Assembly (NCBI RefSeq): GCF_052030685.1
Contig: NZ_JBQAJM010000022.1
Location: forward strand, 1 to 41,153
DNA from: Caedibacter sp052030685
GTDB lineage: Bacteria > Pseudomonadota > Gammaproteobacteria > Francisellales > Francisellaceae
Length of the DNA: 41,153 nt
Direction of reading: 5' to 3'
The position numbers and the translations under genes were made by a program. This document shows positions 1 through 8,089 of this stretch, in pieces (position 1 is the first letter of the stretch; each line of letters opens with the position of its first letter). A model generated the notes under the pieces. That model saw nothing but the letters and a program-made list of their open reading frames with translations, ran no database searches and was not told where the DNA came from.

Positions 1-87
1 ACAGTAGATTCCTTTGCTAACAACTTCAAAGATAAATTTAGCAAAAGTCAACATATTTTAGATGGGACAGCCGTGAACAAATGGTAG
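1..87 (+). CDS. Possible C-terminal end of an upstream gene (unknown function)
   Basis: Frame 1 is open from the window edge for 28 codons and stops at a TAG at 85-87. The residues are mixed and protein-like (TVDSFANNFKDKF near the start, then a tail ending VNKW). I do not recognise a family. An open stretch this short in AT-rich DNA could be chance, so the call rests only on the open frame and on its position just upstream of the tsaE promoter, on the same strand. The 112 bases between it and the tsaE ATG hold no other gene. Confidence 0.35.
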   Translation, partial: TVDSFANNFKDKFSKSQHILDGTAVNKW

Positions 88-137
88 ACAAATGGTAACA
101 CTTTCATCTTAATGTTTAAAATAACTCAGTGCGTTTA

Positions 138-166
138 TTGCAGCTTTTAAATAGCTGGCGCATAAT
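138..166 (+). promoter_or_regulatory. Candidate sigma70 promoter of tsaE
   Basis: TTGCAG at 138-143 and CATAAT at 161-166 are separated by 17 bases. Transcription would start near 173, about 27 bases before the ATG at 200. This supports the ATG over the TTG at 182, which would leave almost no leader. It was identified by eye, and the -35 is a weak match. Confidence 0.4.
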
Positions 167-199
167 GCCATACAATTAATATTGAGCCATTTAAACACT

Positions 200-634
200 A
201 TGACGATAGAGCAAAGCAAAGCCAAACAGCATATTATTGAAAATGAACTTGAAATGCTTAAGCTTGGCAAACAAATTAGTCAAGGTTTAAACAAGGGCGA
301 TGTAATCTATCTTCATGGCGACTTAGGTGCAGGCAAGACGACTTTAACCAAAGGCATTTTACAAGGATTGGGTTTTACTGGAAGTGTCAAGAGCCCGACT
401 TATACACTTGTTGAAACCTACCCCATTAACGGCATCACGCTCCAGCACTTTGACTTATATCGTTTGAGTGACCCTGAGGAGCTTGAGTGGATTGGCATTC
501 GTGATTACTTCACTAATGACACGATATCACTGATCGAATGGCCGCAAAAAGGGGGAGATTTCTTGCCACGCCCAACAAAAGAGATTCACATTCAATATAC
601 CAATACTGGACGCGCTATCACCATTTCAGGTTAA
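200..634 (+). CDS. tsaE: tRNA threonylcarbamoyladenosine biosynthesis ATPase TsaE
   Basis: TsaE is the P-loop ATPase that works with TsaB and TsaD in the last step of making the universal t6A37 modification on ANN-decoding tRNAs in the cytoplasm. From the ATG at 200 the protein is 144 residues, close to the usual family size. The Walker A region GDLGAGKTT is at residues 40-48, followed by the family blocks SPTYTLVETY (65-74), DLYRL (85-89) and IEWP (112-115). An in-frame TTG at 182 would add six residues, but neither start has a clear ribosome binding site; the ATG fits the predicted promoter better. The convergent nsrR gene ends 21 bases downstream. The partner genes tsaB and tsaD are not in the window. 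Confidence 0.93.
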   Translation: MTIEQSKAKQHIIENELEMLKLGKQISQGLNKGDVIYLHGDLGAGKTTLTKGILQGLGFTGSVKSPTYTLVETYPINGITLQHFDLYRLSDPEELEWIGIRDYFTNDTISLIEWPQKGGDFLPRPTKEIHIQYTNTGRAITISG

Positions 635-655
635 TATTCTACATTGCAGGGGACG

Positions 656-1054
656 CTATTTTATAACATCCGCTAGCGTATGTTGATTTAACTCATTAAA
701 GAATGCTTGAAGCGCATTACCTAAAACGCCCTTTAACTTACAGTCAGGTAATAAAACACAGTTTTTAAGTGACTGATTAAAACACTCCGCCATATAAAAA
801 TTTGGTTCCAATTTAGCGATTAATTCACCAATATTAATCTCTTTAGGTGCCTGAGCTAAGGCAATGCCTCCACCTTTACCTTTTGATGAGTTTATAACAC
901 GCAGTTTTGCTAGATTATGTACGATCTTAACCATATGGTTTTGTGAGATCTGGTAAAATTCAGCGACTTCTTTTGCTGTACATAGCCGTTGTTGGTGCAT
1001 AGCTAAGTAAACCAAAGTGCGTAATGAATAATCCGTAAAGCTCGTTAATTGCAT
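656..1054 (-). CDS. nsrR: Rrf2-family nitric-oxide-sensing repressor NsrR
   Basis: A 132-residue Rrf2-family regulator beginning MQLTSFTDYSLR, the typical NsrR start. An upstream in-frame TTG at 1072 would add six unconserved residues, so the ATG at 1054 was chosen; a purine-rich stretch (GAGAAAGA) lies upstream. An N-terminal winged-helix DNA-binding domain is followed by three cysteines at residues 91, 99 and 105 (ECF, NCV and PDC contexts), the expected ligands of the Fe-S cluster that NO destroys. NsrR normally represses NO-detoxification genes. Here it diverges from hmp, with a palindrome in the shared promoter region, so it very likely controls hmp and possibly itself. IscR is the main alternative in the family, but IscR is longer and sits in isc operons. 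Confidence 0.93.
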   Translation of the reverse strand: MQLTSFTDYSLRTLVYLAMHQQRLCTAKEVAEFYQISQNHMVKIVHNLAKLRVINSSKGKGGGIALAQAPKEINIGELIAKLEPNFYMAECFNQSLKNCVLLPDCKLKGVLGNALQAFFNELNQHTLADVIK

Positions 1055-1100
1055 ATTATTGATCTTTCTCAACTTTTATTAAACTTTTGCTAATATGCTT

Positions 1101-1130
1101 TTGACATGCATATTTGTAAATATGTATATT
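1101..1130 (+). promoter_or_regulatory. hmp promoter overlapped by a probable NsrR operator
   Basis: TTGACA (1101-1106) and TATATT (1125-1130), 18 bases apart, form a good sigma70 promoter reading toward hmp. Between them lies an imperfect inverted repeat at 1106-1127: the left arm ATGCATATTT and the right arm AAATATGTAT are complementary at nine of ten positions, with a two-base centre. This resembles known NsrR sites (AT-rich arms built on ATGCAT/ATTT). A repressor bound here would cover the spacer and block polymerase. The site also lies just upstream of nsrR on the other strand, so autoregulation is possible. Confidence 0.75.
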
Positions 1131-1170
1131 TATCACATATTTAATTTCACACGTCAAAGAAGGAGCATAT

Positions 1171-2382
1171 ATGCTATCTCAACAAACTATTAACATCGTT
1201 AAATCAACCGCGCCAATCTTAGCTGAGAAAGGTATTGAAATCACTCAAACCATGTATAAAAATCTCTTTGCCAATGAACCTAAGATCAAAATGCTCTTTA
1301 ATCAATCACATCAACGCTCAGGTGCACAACCTAAAGCTTTAGCTAATGCGGTTTATGCCTATGCACAGAATATCGACAATCTTACTGTCTTGTCACAAGC
1401 CGTTGATATAATGGTTACCAAGCATGTTGCCAACCATGTTAAGCCAGAACACTACCCAATCATTGCCAAATACCTTATTGCAGCGATCACTGAAGTTTTA
1501 AATCCGAGGGATGAAGTACTAAATGCATGGGCTGAAGCTTATGGCTTTTTAGCTGATTTATTGATACAAAAAGAAAGTGAATTATATGCCAAGCAAGCAA
1601 ATCAAACAGGTACATGGCAAGGGTTCAAGTCTTTTATTATTGATCAAAAAGTTGCTGAAACTAGTGAGGTAACTTCTTTTTATCTTAAGCCTCAAGATGG
1701 CAAGCACCTATCTCCCGCCTTAGCTGGGCAATATATCACAGTAAAAATCAACCATCCGCTGCATGGTCAGATGATGCGTCAATACAGCTTATCTGCTGCC
1801 GATGAATACGCTTATCGGATAACTGTTAAAAAAGAACAACGCAACGCCTCACATCCGGGGATTGTATCGAATTTCCTACATCAGCATATCAATGAACAGG
1901 ATGAAATTGCCATCAGTGCACCAACGGGCAGTTTTCTACTAAAGCCACAAGAAACAGCTAAACCCATTGTGTTAATTTCAGCAGGTGTTGGCATTACGCC
2001 TATGCTTAATATGCTTAATTTTCTACATCAATCTGGTACAACACAGCCAGTGTACTTTATCCATGCAACTCAAAACAGTCAGTCGCAGATTTTAGCCCAT
2101 GAAATTGACGACATTGCCAATAAAATGCCTAACTTAGCTGTTTTTTACTGCTATAGCTTACCGCAAAATGAGGACATACAACATATGCGAGTACATCGCC
2201 ATGGCTATGTAACACAAGATTGGTTAGATGAGATATTACCAACCAAAGAGTGCGATTATTACTTCTGTGGACCACATGGCTTTATGCAACACACCTATCA
2301 GATTCTAAAAAACTGGAAAATAAAACCTGAGCATATTAACTATGAGTTTTTTGGTCCAGAAGAGGTCTTAGAAAACACCTAA
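1171..2382 (+). CDS. hmp: Flavohemoprotein / nitric oxide dioxygenase Hmp
   Basis: A 403-residue cytoplasmic flavohemoglobin that uses NAD(P)H, FAD and haem-bound O2 to oxidise NO to nitrate. The globin part (about 1-140) keeps distal Tyr29 and Gln53, proximal haem ligand His85, and the Tyr95/Glu135 pair, all at the numbering of the E. coli enzyme. The reductase part has the FAD motif RQYSLS at 203-208, the nucleotide-binding motif GVGITPML near 270, and a C-terminal CGPHGFM. Translation starts at the ATG at 1171, five bases after AAGAAGGAG. It diverges from nsrR through a palindromic operator, predicting NO-induced expression. Its stop overlaps that of the convergent dacB by four bases. Confidence 0.97.
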   Translation: MLSQQTINIVKSTAPILAEKGIEITQTMYKNLFANEPKIKMLFNQSHQRSGAQPKALANAVYAYAQNIDNLTVLSQAVDIMVTKHVANHVKPEHYPIIAKYLIAAITEVLNPRDEVLNAWAEAYGFLADLLIQKESELYAKQANQTGTWQGFKSFIIDQKVAETSEVTSFYLKPQDGKHLSPALAGQYITVKINHPLHGQMMRQYSLSAADEYAYRITVKKEQRNASHPGIVSNFLHQHINEQDEIAISAPTGSFLLKPQETAKPIVLISAGVGITPMLNMLNFLHQSGTTQPVYFIHATQNSQSQILAHEIDDIANKMPNLAVFYCYSLPQNEDIQHMRVHRHGYVTQDWLDEILPTKECDYYFCGPHGFMQHTYQILKNWKIKPEHINYEFFGPEEVLENT

Positions 2383-3770
2383 AACAAAGCTTTTAATATC
2401 TCATCTTGAAAGTGATATGCTTGTTTTTTCTGTGACTCCAATAAATTAGTAATCAATATTGAAAATATATACTGCTGACCATCCTGCGCTTTGATATAAC
2501 CAGATAACGCTGAAGACGTTGTTCCTGAGCCTGTTTTAGCAAAAACATTGCCTATTAATGTTTTATCACTACGCCATTTTAAAGTGCCTGACTGACCATA
2601 CACTGGAAGTGACCCTTTGAAAATATTAAAGCTTTTTTGCGACTGCATTTTATAAAGCATATCGACGATAAAATCAGCATTTAATAAATCATTTTCTGAC
2701 ATGCCTGCGCCATCTTCCAATTGAATGTTATCCGTATTGAGTGCAAGCTGTTTATGCAAAATCTCAAGCATTGCATTTTTACCACTGACAATACTGCCTG
2801 CTTGAAAAACCTTATACCCCAATGTTCGTAACAGACTTTGCGCATAAAGGTTATCAGAAAGCTCAAGCATATGTTTCAGCAAAGCAGATAAATTAGGCGA
2901 GTTATGCAAACTGATCAGTTTAAGTTTAGTAGGCTTACCATTAAGCTCTTTAATGCTACCTTTAAAGCCGATACCTAGTTCTTTAAGTTGCTGTTGCAAT
3001 ACTTCTTTAAAGAACTTTTTAGGGTTAGCAATGGCAAATTTAAAGGTAAAATCCCCTTTTGGTAAACAACCCGCTAACATAAGCTTGTTTTGTTGAGTCA
3101 TGCTTGCATCAAATTGGCATGTTTTTAGCATACTATCGCTAGCGGCTAACAGCTTATTGTCATAACTAATTCTCTCACCACCTAGTTCGTGCACCTTGAA
3201 ATGATTATCTTTTGCTTCAAGTTTTAAAACTACTTGATTTTCATTTAACGTATATGCCGAGCTTTGCGCACCAAAGCCAAACACACTGTCACTTTGACTT
3301 TGGTTAATTGGATAATTGCGTCCTTGAAATTGTTGATTAATGAGATAAATATTTCCTGCTATGGATTTAATATTATGCTGCACAAGACCCTGAAGCAATA
3401 TTTTCAATGCTTCAGATGTCAAACTTGGATCACCTGATAAATCAATATACAAATTTTCAATGGCTTTTTTATCTTTTTGACCTTTGCAATCATAATAAAG
3501 CTTCGTTTTATATTGATACTCTCGCCCCAACTTAAGCAATGTAGCTGCCGCTGTCAAAAGCTTGATGTTACTGGCAGGCATCATGTTTTTTTGATTATTG
3601 AATGCTAACAACGTCTTACCATCTTTTGCATTAACCACTTTCACTGCAACCAGTGCACTTTCTAAATGGTTAGCGTTAATCGCTGCAGTTAGTGCTTTAT
3701 CAAGTTGTGCATTAGCAAAACTTAAACTTATTACTGCAACTGATAAAATCGTTGTTAATATCACACGCAT
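2379..3770 (-). CDS. dacB: D-alanyl-D-alanine carboxypeptidase/endopeptidase (PBP4, peptidase S13)
   Basis: A periplasmic low-molecular-weight penicillin-binding protein that trims D-Ala from stem peptides and cleaves cross-links. From the ATG at 3770 it has 463 residues and begins with a signal peptide (MRVILTTILSVAVISL, then a cut near ANA-Q). The serine-hydrolase motifs are present in order: SNIK (SxxK, nucleophile near residue 67), SDN (SxN) and KTGS near the C-terminus. The ATG at 3770 is chosen because AAGGAG lies seven bases upstream; the ATG at 3776 is too close to that site, and a longer open frame up to 3827 would overlap waaC and hide the signal peptide. It lies 29 bases downstream of waaC on the same strand. 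Confidence 0.92.
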   Translation of the reverse strand: MRVILTTILSVAVISLSFANAQLDKALTAAINANHLESALVAVKVVNAKDGKTLLAFNNQKNMMPASNIKLLTAAATLLKLGREYQYKTKLYYDCKGQKDKKAIENLYIDLSGDPSLTSEALKILLQGLVQHNIKSIAGNIYLINQQFQGRNYPINQSQSDSVFGFGAQSSAYTLNENQVVLKLEAKDNHFKVHELGGERISYDNKLLAASDSMLKTCQFDASMTQQNKLMLAGCLPKGDFTFKFAIANPKKFFKEVLQQQLKELGIGFKGSIKELNGKPTKLKLISLHNSPNLSALLKHMLELSDNLYAQSLLRTLGYKVFQAGSIVSGKNAMLEILHKQLALNTDNIQLEDGAGMSENDLLNADFIVDMLYKMQSQKSFNIFKGSLPVYGQSGTLKWRSDKTLIGNVFAKTGSGTTSSALSGYIKAQDGQQYIFSILITNLLESQKKQAYHFQDEILKALF

Positions 3771-3799
3771 ACGCATGCTCCTTATGCTTTTATAATAAT

Positions 3800-4825
3800 C
3801 TATGCCAATGAATCTGACTTCAACCAAACATTTAGGCGCTCGTAAATTGACTCAGCAGAGATTGCCACCTCACATGGCGCGAAAACATCTTTAGTAATAG
3901 GGCAAACCTTCTTTAAGCAAGGTGAGCAGGTTAACTTAGATGACACGTGTGTCACTTGTTTGCCAATAGCACCCGTTAACTTGGCTGAGGTTGAACCATA
4001 CATACCAATCACAGGCGCATCACAAGCCGCTGCCAAATGAGACAATCCGGTGTCAACAGAGACAACGGCATCACTTTGACTAAAAAGCTCAGCTAATTGT
4101 GTTAAACTCATTTTATCAAGAACCACTGCATTTTGATGATTCTGCGCTATCTCATGCGCTTGATGTTTTTCATTATCATTGCCCCATGGTAAGAGCACTT
4201 TGATACCATCATCTGCTAATAGCTTTACCAGTTGCTGCCAATGCGCAAGCGACCAATGTTTACTAGACCATGTTGTCGCATGTAAGAAGACCACTTGCTT
4301 ATGTTTTTTTTGCGTATTTTGCTTATGCCATTGATAAGACATACCATAATTGATTTCATCGGAAACAGCATAGTTAAAGACCTTGGCAAACAATGCTTTA
4401 ACGCGCAAAATCGCGTGCTGTCCCTTGGCTATCGATATCTTATGTTGATAAAAGAAGCTTGCAGCAGGTTCGCGCGCTGAGTGCTTATCTAAGCCATATT
4501 TGACACCTTTAGCCCCTTTGGTAATCCATGCACTCTTTAACAAGCCTTGTGCATCGATAACATAGTCATATCGCTTTGATTTTAATTTCTTTTTAAACGC
4601 ACGAATTTCAGCAAAGTGCTTAAATATATTCTTACGCCATTTACGCACTTCCACTTCTAGCACTTCATTCACAGCTGGATGCCACTTAGGAATCTCAGCA
4701 AAAGCCTTTTCAACCACCCAGCCAAACTCAATCTCAGGCATTTGCTTTTTGGCTTCTGTTAACGCTGGTAGCGTATGCAGCACATCACCTAACGATGATG
4801 TTTTCACAATTAAACATCTTTTCAT
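3800..4825 (-). CDS. waaC: LPS heptosyltransferase I (GT9 family)
   Basis: This enzyme transfers the first L-glycero-D-manno-heptose from ADP-heptose onto Kdo during LPS inner-core synthesis, at the cytoplasmic face of the inner membrane. The 341-residue protein starts MKRCLIVKTSSLGDVLHTLP, the typical GT9 N-terminus. In the C-terminal half VDTGLSHLAAA followed by GMYGSTSAKLTG marks the nucleotide-sugar binding region. The length fits WaaC rather than WaaF. A 142-base gap separates it from maf upstream, and dacB follows after 29 bases. No strong ribosome binding site precedes the ATG. Whether the acceptor core in this organism really carries heptose cannot be decided from the sequence. Confidence 0.88.
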   Translation of the reverse strand: MKRCLIVKTSSLGDVLHTLPALTEAKKQMPEIEFGWVVEKAFAEIPKWHPAVNEVLEVEVRKWRKNIFKHFAEIRAFKKKLKSKRYDYVIDAQGLLKSAWITKGAKGVKYGLDKHSAREPAASFFYQHKISIAKGQHAILRVKALFAKVFNYAVSDEINYGMSYQWHKQNTQKKHKQVVFLHATTWSSKHWSLAHWQQLVKLLADDGIKVLLPWGNDNEKHQAHEIAQNHQNAVVLDKMSLTQLAELFSQSDAVVSVDTGLSHLAAACDAPVIGMYGSTSAKLTGAIGKQVTHVSSKLTCSPCLKKVCPITKDVFAPCEVAISAESIYERLNVWLKSDSLA

Positions 4826-4967
4826 TAACTTTTATCAATCATCATCTGTTTTATTATTGACGCCGATATTCTAATGATTTTTAAACGACAATGCTATGGG
4901 CACAAGTTAAAACATTTTCCATCGAATTGAATCAAACTAAAAGTTACCAAAATAAAAATTGTATTGC

Positions 4968-5546
4968 CTAATCCATTATTTTGTCTCGCGGAAAGTCAAA
5001 TTTAGCTAAGACTTTTTTAACTTCATTAACCGGCAAACCAACAACATTGTCAAAGTCACCTTTTATCTCTTTTACAAAACGCTGCCCAAGGTCTTGAATG
5101 GCATAACCGCCAGCTTTATCTTGCGGCTCATTCGTCTGCCAATAAGCTTTTATCTGTGCATCAGTTAATTGCGCAAACAGCACATCGGTTATTCTATACT
5201 CATAGTATACTGACTCGCCATCACCTACAGCAAAGCCAGTAATGACCTGATGCCAACGCCCACTCAACTTATGCATATAGTCACAAAAAACATTAAAATT
5301 TATCGGTTTTTGCAGTATTTCTTCATCAATGACGACAATGGTATCAGCAACTAAAACAGGTATATCTAATGATTTCACCTTTAACGCGGCTTTAAGCTTG
5401 GTCTTAACAATTCGCTCCAAATATACCTGTGGTTTCTCACCGACTAAAGAGGACTCATCAATATCTACAGCAAACTGGCTAAACTCGATGGACTCACGCT
5501 GCAGCAATTCTGCCCGCCTTGGTGATTGGGATGCTAAATAAATCAT
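4968..5546 (-). CDS. Maf-family nucleotide pyrophosphatase (YhdE-like dTTP/UTP pyrophosphatase)
   Basis: A 192-residue Maf protein. These enzymes hydrolyse non-canonical or surplus nucleoside triphosphates to monophosphates and have been linked to septum inhibition. The N-terminal YLASQSPRRAELL loop, the catalytic aspartate in VLVADTIVV, KLSGRWHQVITG, and DKAGGYAIQDLG followed by VVGLPVNEV are all present. The DKAG and YAIQ blocks favour the YhdE (dTTP/UTP) subgroup over YceF (m7GTP). Its ATG follows the mlaA stop TAG with no base between, so translation is probably coupled to mlaA. Confidence 0.88.
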   Translation of the reverse strand: MIYLASQSPRRAELLQRESIEFSQFAVDIDESSLVGEKPQVYLERIVKTKLKAALKVKSLDIPVLVADTIVVIDEEILQKPINFNVFCDYMHKLSGRWHQVITGFAVGDGESVYYEYRITDVLFAQLTDAQIKAYWQTNEPQDKAGGYAIQDLGQRFVKEIKGDFDNVVGLPVNEVKKVLAKFDFPRDKIMD

Positions 5547-6302
5547 CTAGTTACTCGATTGATCAAGGATATCTAAAACCTCTGCATCACTATCAAAAGC
5601 TTGAGTTTTTGCATTGCTTTTTGCTTTAATCTGCAAAGTTTTATCCAAGTTATAATCATAGTTTTGTAAATAAGCATTGCGTGCCGCAACATACGGGTCA
5701 ATTGAGCTATTCATTAATTTTTCATATAAAGATAAGTATTGAACACCCTCATTGGCCTTATACACACCGTAAGCACTCCAGCTTACAATTGGAGGTGTCA
5801 CAGCGCTATAACTTAGCGGGTTAAAGACAGTATCAACAAGATCCCCTGCTGAACCACCGAAGGTATTAGGTCCTAAAATTGGCACAACGAAATAAGGTGA
5901 GTAACGATAGCCCCATTTCGCCATAGTGAAACCAAAGTTTTGTACTCGACGTGGCAACCCCATATTTTTAGCAACATCAAACAAACCAAACACGCCAAAA
6001 ATGGTATTAGCAACAAAACGCGCAGTATCGCGCCATACGTAGTCAAAATTCCATTGCAACAAGTCATTTGCAATGCGTCCAGGCTCTAGAATATTATTGT
6101 AAGTATTATCAATGCCAAGTTGGACAGGATCAGGAACCACATAGTCATAACCTTTTGCAATGGGAATGAGTGCATAATCATAAGTCACTTGGTTAAATTT
6201 AAAAATCGCACGGTTATAACCCTCCCAAGGATCTCGATTCTGCTGAGTAGCACAACCGCTTAAAGCGGCGACTGCCAAAAGAACAATTACTTTATATTTC
6301 AT
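5547..6302 (-). CDS. mlaA: Outer-membrane lipid asymmetry lipoprotein MlaA (VacJ)
   Basis: MlaA is the outer-membrane part of the Mla pathway, which removes phospholipids from the outer leaflet and passes them to MlaC. The 251-residue protein has a lipoprotein signal with lipobox LSGC and modified Cys17; the residue after Cys is Ala, so outer-membrane sorting is expected. Family blocks DPWEGYNRAIFKFN, NNILEPGRIANDLLQ, FGLFDVAKNMGLPRR and PILGPNTFGG are present. It is the first gene of a pair with maf, and the remaining mla genes are elsewhere. It diverges from emrB across 144 bases. Confidence 0.94.
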   Translation of the reverse strand: MKYKVIVLLAVAALSGCATQQNRDPWEGYNRAIFKFNQVTYDYALIPIAKGYDYVVPDPVQLGIDNTYNNILEPGRIANDLLQWNFDYVWRDTARFVANTIFGVFGLFDVAKNMGLPRRVQNFGFTMAKWGYRYSPYFVVPILGPNTFGGSAGDLVDTVFNPLSYSAVTPPIVSWSAYGVYKANEGVQYLSLYEKLMNSSIDPYVAARNAYLQNYDYNLDKTLQIKAKSNAKTQAFDSDAEVLDILDQSSN

Positions 6303-6446
6303 TTTTCATATAGTTTTTTCCTGTTGCAGGCAAGTATATACTGATCACAAACTATCTTACAATATTTCTGTCATCGAATTTCCCGCTATACAATAGATTT
6401 AAAGCACTTTACAATAAAGTCTGATTTTTGACTTAAGCTAGTACCA

Positions 6447-7973
6447 ATGACGCAAACCACACAACAAACAATCTCCCCTACAGCCAAATGGTTAATTACG
6501 ATTACCGTAATGCTCGCGGCAATGATTGAGATTATTGACACAACCATTGTCAACGTCGCGCTACCTGATATGGCGGGCTCTCTTGGCGCAAGCACTGAAG
6601 AAATTTCCTGGGTGGTTACTTCTTATATCGTATCTTCTGCGATTTGCATGCCACTGACCGGTTTTTTCGTGCGCACCATTGGTCGCAGGCGACTACTTTT
6701 AATTAATATCATTGGCTTCTTGATATTCTCTATGCTATGCGGTTTATCAAGTTCTCTTAGCGAGATGGTGTTTTTTAGGATTATGCAAGGAATCTTTGGC
6801 GCCTCTTTAGTCCCTTTATCACAATATGTCTTACGTGACACCTTTCCGCCAAAGGAACAAGTCAAAGCCATGGCAGTCTGGGGCGTTGGCATTATGGCAG
6901 CGCCTGTATTGGGACCCACGTTAGGTGGCTATATTACGGACTGGATTAACTGGCGTTGGATCTTTTATATCAACGTCCCTGTGTGCCTTATTGCAATTGT
7001 CATGGCGTTCATGTTTATTCGTGAGACAAAACGCGAAAAACTTAATATCGACTGGGTTGGACTTGGGCTTATGGCATTAACCATTGCCACCTTACAAATC
7101 TTTCTTGATCGCGGCAATAACGATGGTTGGCTGTCATCACACTTCATTCTTGCGATGCTAATATTTTGGGTTGTCAATGGCCTAATTTTTATTATTCGCG
7201 GTTGGTTTAACCCTAAGAATATTTTAAATCTTCATTTATTTAAAGATCGTAATTATGCGGCTTCCTGTATTTTATTAGTCCTATACACTGCAGGCATATT
7301 TGGACTGATGACCGTCCAACCCCTTATTATGCAAGGCTTTATGCATTACTCAGCTGCTCTGTCTGGAGAGCTTATGATGCCTCGCGGTATTGCCGCCGCC
7401 GCGGCGATGATGTTAATCGCTCCCTTAGCAAAACGTATTGATTTACGTATTATCATTTTATTGGGTATTATTTTTACCGCTTATGGAAACTATCTATATG
7501 CTCAGATTCCACTAATGAGTGATCAGTGGAATTTAACTTACCCTGGTATTATCCAAGGTATTGGCATGGGTTTTTTCTTCGTACCAGTGTCAACAATGGC
7601 GTTACAAACTTTGCGACCTCAAGATCTTGCAGAAGGCAGTGGAATGTTTAGCTTTTTTAGAAATTTAGGCACATCTGTTGGCACATCTGTGATGATTACC
7701 GTACTAAGCCAACAAGCACAAGTCGCTTGGCATAGTATGATAAAGCACATCAACCCTGCTAACCCAAATTATCAAACTTGGCTACAAAGCACCGGCTGGC
7801 ATGCACAAGACCCAACAGCACTAGGTGTAATCGCGCAGACGATCAACACGCAGGCAAACATTATTGCCTTTAACGATGTCGCTTACTTGTCTTATTTATT
7901 GCTTGCGATTTCAGTCCCTTTTATTTTACTACTAAGCAAGCCGGCTAATACAGGCCTTAGCATGGATCATTAA
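6447..7973 (+). CDS. emrB: DHA2-family multidrug exporter, EmrB-like
   Basis: A 508-residue, roughly 14-helix inner-membrane proton-drug antiporter of the DHA2 branch of the major facilitator superfamily. The first helix carries DTTIVNVALP, helix 5 carries GVGIMAAPVLGPTLGG (antiporter motif C), and DWINWRWIFYINVP follows, as in EmrB. EmrB usually works with a periplasmic adaptor EmrA and TolC encoded next to it. No adaptor gene is adjacent here: mlaA diverges upstream and an unrelated MFS gene converges downstream. It may use an adaptor encoded elsewhere or act alone. The ATG at 6447 has no good ribosome binding site, but the N-terminus fits the family. Confidence 0.87.
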   Translation: MTQTTQQTISPTAKWLITITVMLAAMIEIIDTTIVNVALPDMAGSLGASTEEISWVVTSYIVSSAICMPLTGFFVRTIGRRRLLLINIIGFLIFSMLCGLSSSLSEMVFFRIMQGIFGASLVPLSQYVLRDTFPPKEQVKAMAVWGVGIMAAPVLGPTLGGYITDWINWRWIFYINVPVCLIAIVMAFMFIRETKREKLNIDWVGLGLMALTIATLQIFLDRGNNDGWLSSHFILAMLIFWVVNGLIFIIRGWFNPKNILNLHLFKDRNYAASCILLVLYTAGIFGLMTVQPLIMQGFMHYSAALSGELMMPRGIAAAAAMMLIAPLAKRIDLRIIILLGIIFTAYGNYLYAQIPLMSDQWNLTYPGIIQGIGMGFFFVPVSTMALQTLRPQDLAEGSGMFSFFRNLGTSVGTSVMITVLSQQAQVAWHSMIKHINPANPNYQTWLQSTGWHAQDPTALGVIAQTINTQANIIAFNDVAYLSYLLLAISVPFILLLSKPANTGLSMDH

Positions 7974-7989
7974 AGAATAGTAATCGACA

Positions 7990-8048
7990 CTTGGGCGAAG
8001 TCAAAGGGAACTTTAGTGGCAGAAAATGGCTTCGACTAATGCTCAGCC
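7990..8048. repeat. Stem-loop dispersed repeat, copy A, between convergent genes
   Basis: Two arms, TTGGGCGAAGTCAAAGGG (7991-8008) and GGCTTCGACTAATGCTCAGC (from 8028), are imperfect inverted repeats separated by 19 bases. The second arm, read on the minus strand, matches an arm of the element at 30159-30212 at 19 of 20 positions. Both resemble the CTGAGC...GTCGAAG palindromes common between genes in many bacteria. This copy fills the gap between the 3' ends of emrB and the convergent MFS gene, so it could stabilise or end transcripts. Confidence 0.7.
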
Positions 8049-8089
8049 AACGCTCACTCAGTAAAGCTTGAATAAAACACAATCATCGC

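Noticed and set aside
3777..3827. Longer DacB start at 3827
   Set aside because: It would overlap waaC and put unrelated residues before a clear signal peptide; the ATG at 3770 has a well-placed AAGGAG.
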